Of a DNA stretch of 64,000 bases, positions 55,181 through 64,000 are shown piece after piece; the stretch's first letter is position 1, and the number at the start of each line of letters is the position of its first letter. The translations under genes were made by a program, and so were the position numbers. The DNA lies in assembly GCF_902686445.1 (NCBI RefSeq), contig NC_062217.1, positions 168,607,098 to 168,671,097 on the forward strand, given 5' to 3'. Source of the DNA: Sciurus carolinensis. Lineage: Eukaryota; Chordata; Mammalia; Rodentia; Sciuridae. The notes beneath the pieces were generated by a model. The model was not told where the DNA came from. It was given only the letters and a program-made list of their open reading frames with translations, and did no database searches.

Positions 55181-55689
55181 AAGCTGTAAATTCACAGTCG
55201 CTTTGGACTCTGTCTAGGGTTTCTCATTTAATTTGTGCCTTGGGCTTAACTCTTGCCCCTTGCTGATGGCCCAGGGCTTTACATATCAGTATGAAGCTGG
55301 TATGGACATTAGCACTCAGTGATTGCCTTTTCTTTCTGCTCATGCTGATCCTGTTTCTTCTGGGAATGTGGGGTGAAAAGGAGACCCTTGGACATGTACT
55401 TTACCTCTTAAAAGTCTAGTAATAAAACAAACACAACAGGACAGTCCTTTGGATTATATTGTCTTATGTATTGCTGGAAATAAAATCCCAGATTCACATA
55501 TTTTCAGGAATGAAGTATACATACCTATAAAATGGGCACAACCACACTGGCTCCTTTGTGAGGCTGCTGAGAAGATAAAGTCACTTCTCTGAAACAACTT
55601 TGGCTTTCAAAGTAGCAGCTACTGAGAACTTTGTCCTGCTAGCCCAACCTGCTTCTCTAAAGTGGATCGACCTACTCTTTTTTACATTT
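55181..55689. other. Non-genic AT-rich stretch
   Basis: It may extend the adjacent L1 remnant to about 55400, but the match is not clear. No gene is recognised. Confidence 0.45.
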
Positions 55690-55870
55690 CTCTTGAGTTG
55701 TACTCCAAGAAACTTATTTAAATTTGAATTTCCAGTGCCAAGAATTGACTTTTTAGTTCTATGTTTGCCCCAAATATTGCATGTGATAAACTTAGGATGA
55801 AAAAATTTCTGTTGTTTGTTTGAAATTCCTGTTTAGCAAGGTATCCTGTGTTTTATCTGGATATCCTAAT
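55690..55870. repeat. Unassigned old dispersed repeat fragment
   Basis: TTAAATTTGAATTTCCAGTG, CCCCAAATATTGCATGTGAT and TATCCTGTGTTTTATCTGG resemble a mammal-wide repeat with those phrases in that order. I recall the phrases but cannot name the family. Confidence 0.35.
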
Positions 55871-55984
55871 TAAAATATAATGCAAACTGTAGCTTTAAAA
55901 TCCATAGCCATATTGTCTTTAAAACCATCATCTTTATGGATACCCTGTAGCACAATACCTGAAATGCTACTGTTTCTGTTTTAC

Positions 55985-56095
55985 AGAGACCTAAACAAAT
56001 GATTGACTTTCCTATGTGACCTAGTGGCAGGGCCAGAATCTGAGCCCACGTCTGTCTGACTCCCAGCGCCATGTTCTCTGTACTTAGACAGCTGG
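55985..56095 (-). repeat. MIR SINE
   Basis: TTTACAGAGACCTAAAC, then ACCTAGTGGCAGGGCCAG, AATCTGAGCCCACGTCTGTC and TGACTCCCAGCGCCATG follow the inverted MIR order ('ACAGATGAGG...CTAGTAAGTGGCAGAGC...GATTCGAACCCAGG'). Confidence 0.6.
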
Positions 56096-56819
56096 CCGTA
56101 GCTCCTTGATGTGGCTGATGGTGAGAAACCAGTTTGTCCCCTCCTCTGTGTAAGGGTGAGGGAGTCTGAAACCTTCAGTCCCCATAGAGTTTCTAGCAGG
56201 GGCTCTGAGGCTGGTAGCTGAGGACACTAGAAAACCAGAACAGCAAGTTCCCATTAGAATGTTCTTTTCCAGGACCAGATAACAGGATAATAGCTATGTT
56301 ACTTGCTTCCTGTAAAATGATGAGTGACAAAGAGTCACTTGAGATTAGAGTAATTCAGAACCAGTTAAGTCAATACTGTGCTCTGTAGAGATCAATTTTT
56401 ATTTTGAGGAGAAGAGAGGAAGGATAAAAGAGATCTAAAATACAATTCAGTGTTCCTTTCCTAACCTCAACATGCCTTGGGGGCTTTGGAGGGAGATCTC
56501 CCAGTACATGGAGATGGGGTGAGGATGGAAGAGGGGAGAATGGCCCCTTTCAAGTAGGGACACATGGTTTAGGAGCAAAGGGTGTCTCTGCACTGCAGTC
56601 TTCTGGTGGGTTCTGAAAGAAACTGGGTGCATAACTGATGTTTTAAAGACGTTTAACTTTCTTAAATAACAAATTATTCTGACCTGTGTGGATAAGTCAG
56701 TAGGACCTCGCTGTCATAGGGTGACCAGCTGCAATGTGGTAGCTGGTTCCACACTGATGTTTCCTAGGATCTGGACAGTGGTTCCTAGGCAGAAGTCCTT
56801 GAATGAGCCTCAAACTGCA
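56096..56819. other. Non-genic stretch, nothing recognised
   Basis: Average composition with GAGTCACTTGAGATTAGAG near 56331; no gene or repeat recognised. Confidence 0.5.
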
Positions 56820-56975
56820 TTTGGCTCATTTAGGGAAGATCCTAAGATCTGTGTTCTTGGGCTCCATCCTTATCGACTCTGAGGCAGCGGGCCTGGCTCA
56901 GGATCCAGGAATCTATGCTTCCTAATAAGCCTCCCAGATGGCTTTGATGAGGCCAGACTGGAAAACCCTGGAAGA
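56820..56975 (+). mobile_element. MER5-like hAT DNA transposon fragment
   Basis: GATCTGTGTTCTTGGGCTCC, then GACTCTGAGGCAGCGGGCC, then CAGGAATCTATGCTTCC, TAATAAGCCTCCCAGATGG and CTTTGATGAGGCCAGACTGG follow MER5A order. MER5A reads 'CACAGATTGCTGGGCCCCACC...GATTCAGTAGGTC...GAATTTGCATTTCTAACAAG...CAGGTGATGCTGATG'. The 5' end is missing. Confidence 0.65.
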
Positions 56976-58454
56976 GGTGAAATGTGAAGATGCCCATCTC
57001 ATAATTAGAAAGTTTGCACTAGACCAGGTTAGTGTGCAAGTGATCTTCGTTTTCTGCAAACACATGAGTCTGTTCAGGATAAGAAAACATTTTCCTAAGG
57101 AGCCAAATTATGCTATAAAAACAGTACAGCAAATAACTTTTATAAAAAGTTCCATGGGGAAATTTTTGTAAGGACGAGTGCTTCTACTTTGACCTCTATA
57201 CATCCCTGAAAGCTAATGAGAGGAAGCGGAGAGATCCGGCCCTGGATAATGGGCAGCAAGACTTGGGTGTGGCCACCCCAGATCTGGGCTGGAGGAGCCT
57301 GGGTTCATCACTTAACCGTCTGGACTCAGGTTCAGGGAGATGGGGGATACTGGGAATGGAGGGAGTAAAGGGTGAGGCGGCCGGAGGAGCCCAGAACCTC
57401 TTTACAGCTTCTATACTCTCTTCTGGAATCTCATTATATTTTAGTTTTTACAAAGTAGCTCACTACTCTGTTCCAGAACCAGCAGCGGTTGCCACTCCCG
57501 CTGACTTGTGGTCAGGTGTCGTGGGTGAACTCAGGCTGCTCTTGGCTCCTGGTTGAAAGCTCTGTCCCGTGTGGCTGCAGGCCCCTGGTGAGGCTGCTCC
57601 TGAGCATCACCACCAGCACCAGCACCAAGACCTCCTCTCTGTTCCTGCTGCCTCCTGCCACGCACCCAAACCCGTGCATGCACATTTTCTTGGATTTTGC
57701 CAGGTAATCTGTTTTATTCCATAATTGTGGAGAGTTCTCATTCTCCAGCTTTCTGGGAATGCGCCTGGAAGCACTGGAAAAACATTCTTACCCCAAAGTT
57801 ATATTAAGATCTTTTAATTAGCAAGAACAAGATCATAATACATATGCCAGTACTTCAGTAGGCACCTGGTACTTGAGCCTCCAGTTTCAGGGTGACGTTA
57901 GCCTACAGAATACTTTCTCCTGCCTGTGGCCACTAGTTTTTTTCCACTGAGCAGACATGCACTCTGTCCTTGGCCTTCCAGGGCTGGGGATGAGAAAAAA
58001 GTTCATCTTCAAGCAAATACGTCAGGTATCTGTCATTGCTACGGTTGATGTCACGAACCCATGAGCTCTCCAGCCTCTGACTTTCTCCCTGGTTTTGTGC
58101 ACCTGAACCTGCTTTCAAGGTCAGAGACAGTGTGGTTGGGATGCAGGGACTGGGAGTTAATCCCATGTCACCCACACACTTGGGTTTGATGAGCAACATC
58201 CTTGTGAATGGCCCTGATGTCGCATTTCTGGGTCCTCAAAACATGTTGTCACAAAATCCACTTGGATCACTCAGAAACCGCACAAACACGCATTAGCAAT
58301 CCATTTGACCCAAAGTTGAGATTGCAACTATAAAAGTCGTGCAACAATTTTAGCTGAAAGGGAAGTGATCTGCTGTGACCACAAGCTGCCCTCTGCTGTT
58401 GACCTCGCCCCAGCGGGGGAAGTCGGGAAAAGGTGTGAAGGGTGCTGTCCAGTG
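56976..58454. other. Non-genic stretch, with a CTCF-like word
   Basis: No gene or clear repeat. At 58385-58396 the minus strand reads GCAGAGGGCAGC, preceded by AACA, close to the CTCF core CCASYAGRKGGC except at the first position. Frames up to 97 codons at 57263-57556 lack recognisable domains. Confidence 0.45.
58385..58396 (-). promoter_or_regulatory. Possible CTCF site
   Basis: The minus strand reads ACAGCAGAGGGCAGC, which fits CCASYAGRKGGC at most positions. A twelve-base word in a 64-kb window can occur by chance, and no binding data are available. Its orientation points leftward. Confidence 0.3.
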
Positions 58455-58720
58455 GTCTAATTTTAATTAATTTCAAAGGTCCACGGTGTAATGGATTTGT
58501 AGTTAAATTTTATCCAGGGCCTTGGAAAAAGATTGTAAATTGCAGGGGCAATGGGTTTAGCTACCACCCACACAGCCCCTTGGAGAATTTAGCTAATGGC
58601 TAAAGAGGTGCCAGCTGTGGCCAGATGTTCAGGATACTGCTCCCAAGGCAGGGAACAAAGAGAGCTTGCAGAGCCTCCCAGGTGCCCCAAACTCCTTGTC
58701 CACCAAAATCAATTGTCTTA
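58455..58720. promoter_or_regulatory. Candidate conserved noncoding element (enhancer-like), block 11
   Basis: CTAATTTTAATTAATTTC near 58457, GTGTAATGGATTTGTAG, AGTTAAATTTTATCC and AATTTAGCTAATGGC cluster in repeat-free DNA. It resembles the other enhancer-like blocks, though it is smaller. Confidence 0.4.
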
Positions 58721-58934
58721 GATTAGTTATTCAATCCGTGGAAGGGTAGGTGTTCAACTGGCGGTCATGGGTTGCCCTTGACCTTCTCCATGGGTTACCC
58801 TTCTGCACTGGGATGACACAGCAGAGTCTAGCCAGCTCTCTCTCTAAGAAAGGAATTCAAATGAAGCAGCCATCACCCCAAATATTTAAATATCTATGTA
58901 CAGGGCTTTAGTTTATGTTATCTAACTATTTGCC

Positions 58935-58937
<3 letters not shown>

Positions 58938-58973
<36 letters not shown>

Positions 58974-58981
58974 GAGAGAGA
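58938..58981. repeat. (GA)n microsatellite
   Basis: GA dinucleotides run from 58938 to 58970, are broken once by a T, and resume to 58981. No SINE adjoins it. Confidence 0.97.
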
Positions 58982-59709
58982 TTGCCTGCCTCCTCCGCAC
59001 AGTGTCTCTGAGCCGGGAGGAAAGGCTGTGATAATCCCCCCTTGCTCCGTTGCAAGATGCTGGTGGCCAGCAGGGCCTGTGTGCCATGCCTGCCTCCCAG
59101 GGCGGCCACCTCGCCATGCCAGTGAGATCTGGGTTTCGGTTAAGGACAGTCCCGCAGCCCGGCTCCGAGATGCAAGCCAGCTCAGTATTCAACCTGGTTG
59201 AAGAGACTGACTTCCTCCACTGGAGGCACACCTGTCAGGGCTGGCCTTTGGTAACAGGATGCTGGTGGCCGGCAGGTGCCCCCAGTAGATTTCCCAAGGG
59301 GCCGGTGTCTGTAGGTGAGCAGAGCCTCTCACAGTTTAGAGCCTGACTCTGGATGAATTCCACCCTGAGGCTGCCCTTCCCTTCCCGTAAGCCGCTCTCC
59401 TCGGGTGGGAGACAGCCTCCTGAGGCATGTGGGTAGGCGTTTATCAACACCTCTGTTTCACAGAGAAAAAAGCGGTGCTTGGATTTACCCAGACAGCAGC
59501 ACAGTTAAGAGTACTTGGGCTCATTTCCAGGGCTGCACATTCCAAGGCCTCCCCTCTCTCTGCATGGTTGGAGGCCAAGAGGAAAGGGGCGATTTTCAAA
59601 GGAGATTACATTAGTTAGCCTGTTCCTTTTTCTCTGCTTCATAATGCCTCAACACTTACCTCCAAACCAACTGTTGGTAGTAAACATGGTGGGACCTGAT
59701 TGTCATGTT
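58982..59709. other. Non-genic stretch with a short direct repeat
   Basis: GATGCTGGTGGCC plus a GCAGG-type tail occurs near 59057 and again near 59259, 202 bases apart. Otherwise nothing is recognised. Confidence 0.5.
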
Positions 59710-59850
59710 CAGTCAGTGTGCCAAGCACTCCACATTCTCTCATTTAATTTCCGGAGACACTTACTGGACAATTACTATTGTTATGCCCACATTACAGATG
59801 GGGAAACTGAGGCTTGGAGAAGTGAGTTGTGCACAGGCATGTGAGACACT
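59710..59850 (-). repeat. MIR SINE
   Basis: AGTGTGCCAAGCACTCCAC, then TCTCATTTAATTTCCGGAGAC, then TACTATTGTTATGCCCACATT, then ACAGATGGGGAAACTGAGG, CTTGGAGAAG follow the inverted MIR order closely ('GTGCCAGGCACTG...TCATTTAATCCTCAC...TACTATTATTATCCCCATT...ACAGATGAGGAAACTGAGG'). Confidence 0.85.
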
Positions 59851-59937
59851 GTGCTGGTTTCCTATGGCTGCCCTAACAAGGTAACACAACCTGTGTGGCT
59901 AAGGACAACAGAAATGTACTCTCAGACCACAGTGGTC
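59851..59937 (-). mobile_element. MLT1 LTR end fragment
   Basis: GTGCTGGTTTCCTATGGCTG, CCCTAACAAGGTAACACAACC and GGACAACAGAAATGTACTCTC match the inverted MLT1 3' end ('GTATTAGTTTCCTAGGGCTG...GCTTAAAACAACAGAAATTTATT'). Only the terminal 90 bases remain. Confidence 0.6.
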
Positions 59938-60005
59938 TATTCCTTCACCTGCTGAAGGACATTGGTTTATATCCAGTTTGGGGCTCTGAACATTCACACA
60001 CAAGT
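59938..60005 (-). mobile_element. Old L1 fragment
   Basis: CTATTCCTTCACCTGCTGAAG, GACATTGGTTTATATCCAG, GAACATTCACACACAAG match the inverted old-L1 phrase 'CATTCACCTGTTGATGGACATTTGGGTTGTTTCCAG...GAACATTCATGTACAAG'. Confidence 0.55.
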
Positions 60006-60747
60006 TAGTAAATGGACAGAAGCTTCCATTTTTCATGGATAACTTTATTTTTATTGTCTTCATGTTTGCATTGCTCATAACCGATGTCTTTTGCTACATT
60101 CCCATGGCTTCTAAACAGAGCAGGTGGTATGGGGCGCAGGGAGGTTGTGCACCCCAATTTGAGAAAGCTGTAACCCGTAGGCCCTGGTCTGAGGAGTGAG
60201 GCTTTAACTTGTCCTTTGAGGTGGATGTGCATGTGAAAAATAAAACAATTTAGCAAGAATGGTCAGGAGACTCTTATTCATGAAAACCGACATGGAGGAG
60301 GGAGAACTCACCTTTGTCCTTCATCTTAACACTTCCTCCCATCAAGAGATTAGTAAGCTGCGCAGGGACAGTCTGTAGGCTAGATCTATGTGTAAAGGTT
60401 GTTACTATCTGTGCCCAAAATACACAGCACAGAACCAGCATGAGCATAAGCCAGGACAGGCATTATTAATGGTGTTTATGTTTCATCAGGAGGCCAGAAC
60501 AATTCCCTAATTGGGAGCAGATTCCAGGAACGGCCTTATTTGTAAACAGTGGTTCACAAAAAAAGTCATTAACAGAATAAACAGTCAATTTGGAGTGAGC
60601 AATTGCAATTGCAAAATGTATTTAATGGTTTAAAGAATATCAGTGATGTTTTGCACGGGCTTAGAGTCTCTCCACATTTAGACAGTTCCCACCTGCAGAA
60701 CCCAGTGCATCGGGACTGCCTCGCTGGTTTAAAAATGTTTATCTTCA
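60006..60747. other. Non-genic stretch with a small AT-rich motif cluster
   Basis: 60545-60650 carries GTCATTAACAG, GTCAATTTGGAG, CAATTGCAATTGC and TGTATTTAATGG in 100 bases and could be a small regulatory element. No gene or repeat is recognised. Confidence 0.4.
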
Positions 60748-60917
60748 ACCTTGGCGTGGTGGTGCACGCCTGTTATCCCAGCAGACGTGGGAGGCTGAGG
60801 AGGAGGAGCACAAATTTGAGAACAGCGTAGGCAACTAAGCAAGATCCTGTCTCAAAATAAAAAATAAAAAAGGCTTGGGATGTAGCTCAGTGGTAGAACT
60901 CCCCTGGGTTCAATCCC

Positions 60918-60921
<4 letters not shown>
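60748..60921 (+). mobile_element. B1-dID composite SINE
   Basis: A B1 half (CCTTGGCGTGGTGGTGCACG, CTGTTATCCCAGCAG, CGTGGGAGGCTGAGG, GATCCTGTCTCAAAATAAAA) is followed by an ID half (GGCTTGGGATGTAGCTCAGTG, GGGTTCAATCCCAG). It ends at an (AC)n run that takes the place of a poly-A tail. Confidence 0.95.

Positions 60922-60958
<37 letters not shown>
60922..60958. repeat. (AC)n microsatellite at a SINE tail
   Basis: AC dinucleotides run unbroken for 37 bases directly after the SINE's CCCAGTA end. SINE tails are a common birthplace of dinucleotide repeats. Confidence 0.97.
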
Positions 60959-60959
<1 letters not shown>

Positions 60960-61450
60960 TTCCTGATTATAAAGCTAACTCATCTGCATTGTAGAAAAAT
61001 TACCAAAAACAGAAAATAAAACAAAATAAAAAATTCCCACGATTCTACCTTTTATCCACAACTATCAACGTTTTAGTTTATTTCCTTCTCTTATGCAAAC
61101 AGTTTATAGTTGAACTCAAATTCTATATACCATTGTGTATCCTGATTTTCTTTTTCTCTATACATTATTGCCTAAACACTTCACAGTTTATTAAAACATT
61201 GTAGTTTCAAACACCATTTTAATGGATTAAAATATCTCCGTGTTTGAACTTTTCATAACTACTTACCAGTGCCTTGTGGTGGCTAATTAGATGGATTCTG
61301 ATTGTTCCCTAGCACAAACAATGTTGCAAAGACATTTTTAACTACACTTAAGCTCATTTTCTTGGAATGTTTTCAGAAGTGAAATTTCTAGATCAAAAGC
61401 TATGAATGTTTTTGAGGTTCTTGATATACATTCGTCTATGTGTTTAATGG
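60960..61450 (-). mobile_element. Old L1 (L1M-type) 3'-region remnant
   Basis: ACAACTATCAACGTTTTAG, then TTTATTTCCTTCTCTTATGC, CATTGTGTATCCTGATTTTC, then AGTGAAATTTCTAGATC, AAAAGCTATGAATGTTTTTGAGG, CTTGATATACATTC match the inverted old-L1 order ('AACATTTTGGTGTATTTCCTTCC...TATCCTGCTTTTTTTC...AGTGGAATTGCTGGGTCAAAGGGTATGAAC...CTTGATACATATTGCC'). Confidence 0.7.
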
Positions 61451-61899
61451 ACAGTCTCTCTCTAGGTAATGGAGGTCAACCAAGGCGATTTCTACGGTTA
61501 ATGAGCTTAGGATCAGTCAGGCTCGCTGGCTTCCGTGGTTGAGTGGTCTGAAGTGAAAAAAAAAAAGTCAGGATCTTCCACCTTGGAAGGAAGGCTGAGG
61601 ACCCTCAGAATGTAGCGCTTTCCAGAGGCACATTGTCCAAACCCGGCCTACAGATGTAACTCTAAGATGGAGACAACTGGGGATTGTCCAGGTTTGGGTG
61701 GGGTGTCAGAGCCTCCAAAAAAGATGATGGTGGAGGCTCTTAATTAAACCTCACTCGCCCCGAGAGTGGAGGCCGTCAACACGAGCCACCGCGATCCAGT
61801 GCCTTTATCTTCTTTAGTTCCTTCCTGGGGATCCTCATGGGTTGCCCCTCCCTAAAGAATCAGAGGAAGTGTGATTATTTAAATCCCCTCTGCTTTAGT
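61451..61899. other. Non-genic stretch, nothing recognised
   Basis: A run of about 11 A occurs near 61557. No gene or repeat recognised. Confidence 0.5.
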
Positions 61900-62050
61900 A
61901 GATGAGGCTAGGCATCCAGCAGGAGCTTACTAACGGAGACTGTAGGTTCCCAAAGACAAGATCAATGGGGGTCTTGCTTGTTCTCTCTGTCCAGTGTCCA
62001 GTGCATTTCCCACCATGCAGGAGGCATTTAGTGACACTGACTGAACGGAA
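61900..62050 (+). repeat. L2/MIR-type 3' end
   Basis: GGGGGTCTTGCTTGTTCTC, TGTCCAGTGTCCAGTGC, GCAGGAGGCATTTAGTGAC, ACTGACTGAACGGAATAC follow the L2 tail order ('GTCTTGTTTGTTC...GTATCCCCAGTGCC...GTAGGCACTCAATAAAT...TGAATGAATG'). Confidence 0.6.
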
Positions 62051-62205
62051 TACATTTATCTAGGTGAGTGCCATTCATAACCAGCCAGTCCGATGCATTC
62101 AGATAAGTAGTTGTGGGAAGGACAAAAAGTGTGGCTGGATTCCACCTGTTCTTCCTCCCCTAACCCTCTGCACCCTCTCGGCTGCCCTGCCAGGCTGAAC
62201 TGTGA

Positions 62206-62322
62206 GCCTAAAGAACAGGGAATGATGGGAAGCTCCGTCTCTCAACTCCAGCCCTGAGCCACACCCACGGGGATTGGGTGTCTACTCTTTAACTGTGTCA
62301 CTGACGAGGAAGCCAAGTTGCT
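62206..62322 (+). repeat. Inverted duplication, left arm
   Basis: 62227-62322 pairs with the reverse complement of 63157-63254 at about 85% identity by eye, counting a 2-base gap. Exact shared words include GTGTCTACTCTTTAACTGTG and GAGGAAGCCAAGTTGCT. Weaker pairing extends left to about 62206. Parts resemble a MIR core, but the arms match each other far better than two independent MIRs would, so a local inverted duplication is the simplest reading. Confidence 0.8.
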
Positions 62323-63156
62323 CATAATTCAGAGTCGTGAGCCTGTCTCCGTCCTGGGCTTCTGGGGACAGGTGTTCCTTAGCTCAGCACCCCGGGACTC
62401 TCTCCAGACTCCTTCAGTAAGTTCCTCTCCTGGCTGTGGGAAGCTCCTGACTTCCCACGTCAGCAGGTGGGACCAAGCCAAGGGGCCAGCGGGCTGACGT
62501 TTCATGAGCCACGCTGTCACCGCCACCACATCCTCTAGAACCACAGCAGCTTTGCATTCACCATGGCAACGGGACAATGCGCAGCCCGGGTGTTTCCGTC
62601 ATCTTTTGTTGGTTTCCTCAAGGTGGATATTTTCCATGCCGCTCTTTTCTTAGCTTACCAATGACATTCTAGAATTCTTTTTGTCTGAGGTTTATTTCTC
62701 GGGGATCTGAAAAATAAATTAGCAAAAAAAAAAAAAAATGATCTGAATACCAAATTGTAGGAAATGGTAATTGGCTTGGGAGCTGACTGACTTTAAAATT
62801 CAGAGTCGAAGTCAGTTTTTTGAGATAGTGTATAGAAAAAAGTTTAATTAAAACCATGTCATATCTTTTTATGTGCAAAAATCAATTCTGCCCAGTGTGA
62901 TTAGGCTATGAATCCACTTGGATTAGAACAGGCAAAGTTTGGTGGCAAATGGCCCTCACACCTTGTGGCTTTCACATGACAGGTCGTATCTGTCGGGCTC
63001 TTTGTCCACCAGGAGTCTGCTCCACACACTCACTCAGAGACCCAGTAATTAAGGTTCTGTCCTCAGAAATGTTAGGGTTGTCATGGCAGAAGGGACAGAG
63101 AGCTGTCTACCGGCCCACCTAGCTTGACCCCAGAAGTGACAGCCTTGGGCAGAACT
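62323..63156. other. Spacer between the inverted-repeat arms
   Basis: 834 bases without a recognised gene. A poly-A run lies near 62725-62738, and 62640-62900 is AT-rich. A 62329-62577 minus frame has no recognisable domain. Confidence 0.55.
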
Positions 63157-63290
63157 AGCAACTTGGCTTCCTCATCAGTGACACACAGTTAAAGAGTAGA
63201 CACCCCATGCTCCTGGGCTCGACTCAGGGCTGGAGTTAAGAGACTGAGCATCCCAGAACTAGCATTCCCAGGGCCGCCCCATCTTCTAGG
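63157..63290 (-). repeat. Inverted duplication, right arm
   Basis: The reverse complement of 63157-63254 aligns to 62227-62322. Pairing continues with gaps to about 63290 (CTAGAAGATGGGG-type versus CTAAAGAACAGGG-type words). Differences are spread through the middle of the arm, so the copies have diverged since duplication. Confidence 0.8.
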
Positions 63291-63334
63291 CATCTACCTG
63301 GATCTGCAGTTAAAGAGTCTGAGCTCCCTGGGGG

Positions 63335-63440
63335 TGACAGTCTGGCTCACTTTATCTTGGTATCTCCAGTGCCTAGCGGGCTATTGGCACATAGTAGGTG
63401 TGGGATCAGTGGTCATGGAATCGGCAAGTGAACAGCTGCG
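63335..63440 (+). repeat. L2 (LINE-2) 3' end
   Basis: CTCACTTTATCTTGGTATCTCC, AGTGCCTAGCGGGCTATTGG, CACATAGTAGGTGTGGGATC match the L2 tail order ('GTTCACTGCTGTATCCCCAGCGCC...CTGGCACATAGTAGGCGCTCA'). Confidence 0.75.
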
Positions 63441-64000
63441 TAAACGGAATTGCTTCCTTTTTTTTAGCCAGCAACGATGCCAGGTGTGACCCCAGAATTG
63501 CAGTCACGGCGTGCTGCGGTGGCCGGGAAGGACGGGCTCTCATGCAGGGTGTCTGATGCCTTGCTGACCAGGGGACGCTGAGGCCGGGCCAGCTGGCCAG
63601 CTGCAGGGTCAGCGACGTTCTGCTCTGCAGGGGCTCTCTTGGAAGGTGCAGCCTAAGACTGGGACAGGCCTGTGCTTTCACAGGAGAGAGATGAGCGGGA
63701 CCGGATCTTATCTTTGTCATTGTGCCTCCCAGTCCCCGTCCCCGGCCCCCCTCAGTTTCTGCACTGAAGCCACCATTGCGTTAACAGCCCGGGAATTTCG
63801 TAGTTCCAGCCTCCCCGGGGATTCGGCACTCACTTGCTGAAGCAGCGTGTGTAGTGGGAGGACCTGGACAGCAGGAAGGGAGTCTGGGGTCAGTCCTGAT
63901 GTCTGTGGAGTGTCTCTGCAGGGCGTTGGGCAGGGACTTACCCCGAGCCCATGTTGTCACCTGGGAAATGGGTGAGAGCCCCTGGGTCGACAGCCACGTG
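63441..64000. other. Non-genic GC-rich end of window
   Basis: No repeat recognised. Short frames on both strands at 63406-63840 lack recognisable domains. Anything reaching past the right edge cannot be judged. Confidence 0.5.

Overview
This window reads as nuclear DNA from a mammal, most likely a squirrel-related (or other non-mouse-like) rodent. The main evidence is the SINE content. There are five tRNA-derived ID-type elements and four composite elements in which a B1-like (7SL-derived) unit is joined to an ID-like unit (B1-dID architecture). I saw no Alu, B2 or B4. Older mammal-wide repeats (MIR, L2, old L1, MLT1 and other MaLR LTRs, MER5- and MER20-like hAT fragments) fill much of the rest. 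The species call rests on repeat families recognised by eye and has not been checked by a search.

I could not support any protein-coding gene, exon, tRNA, rRNA or other RNA gene. The long open frames either lie in GC-rich DNA that is open in several frames at once or come from SINEs and simple repeats. The window therefore looks like intergenic or large-intron DNA with no visible gene, and I cannot name the locus.

Layout: 1-3.5 kb has an old L1 tail, then unremarkable DNA with MIRs. From 3.5 to 16.4 kb, AT-rich blocks full of homeodomain-type TAATTA/ATTA words (3.5-5.2, 7.8-8.6, 11.85-12.3, 12.4-12.95, 14.9-15.7 and 16.2-16.35 kb) alternate with GC-richer repeat-poor DNA. They have the texture of conserved noncoding enhancers around a developmental regulator, but conservation itself cannot be seen here. 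A 196-base purine tract lies at 6.26-6.46 kb. From 17 to 31 kb there are two MaLR LTRs, L2 copies, two B1-dID SINEs, an enhancer-like block at 26.2-26.8 kb, an MLT1 LTR and a 1.1-kb L1 remnant. From 31 to 43 kb there are MIR/L2 remnants, an enhancer-like block at 32.75-33.3 kb, a truncated ID with an expanded tail, a (CCA/TCA)n array and an MLT1 LTR split by an ID. From 43 to 54 kb the sequence is mostly GC-rich with few repeats, with one enhancer-like block at 47.9-48.3 kb, a very young-looking ID at 50.4 kb and L2 tails. From 54 to 64 kb there is a second L1 remnant, MER5-like, MIR, B1-dID and L1 fragments, and a diverged inverted duplication whose arms lie at 62.2 and 63.2 kb.

No undescribed multi-gene system is present. 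The most notable items are the candidate enhancer blocks that share the nine-base word CCTAATAAG, the inverted duplication near the right end, the purine tract with an internal duplication, a Z-DNA-prone alternating tract, and two ID insertions with exact target-site duplications that may be recent or polymorphic.
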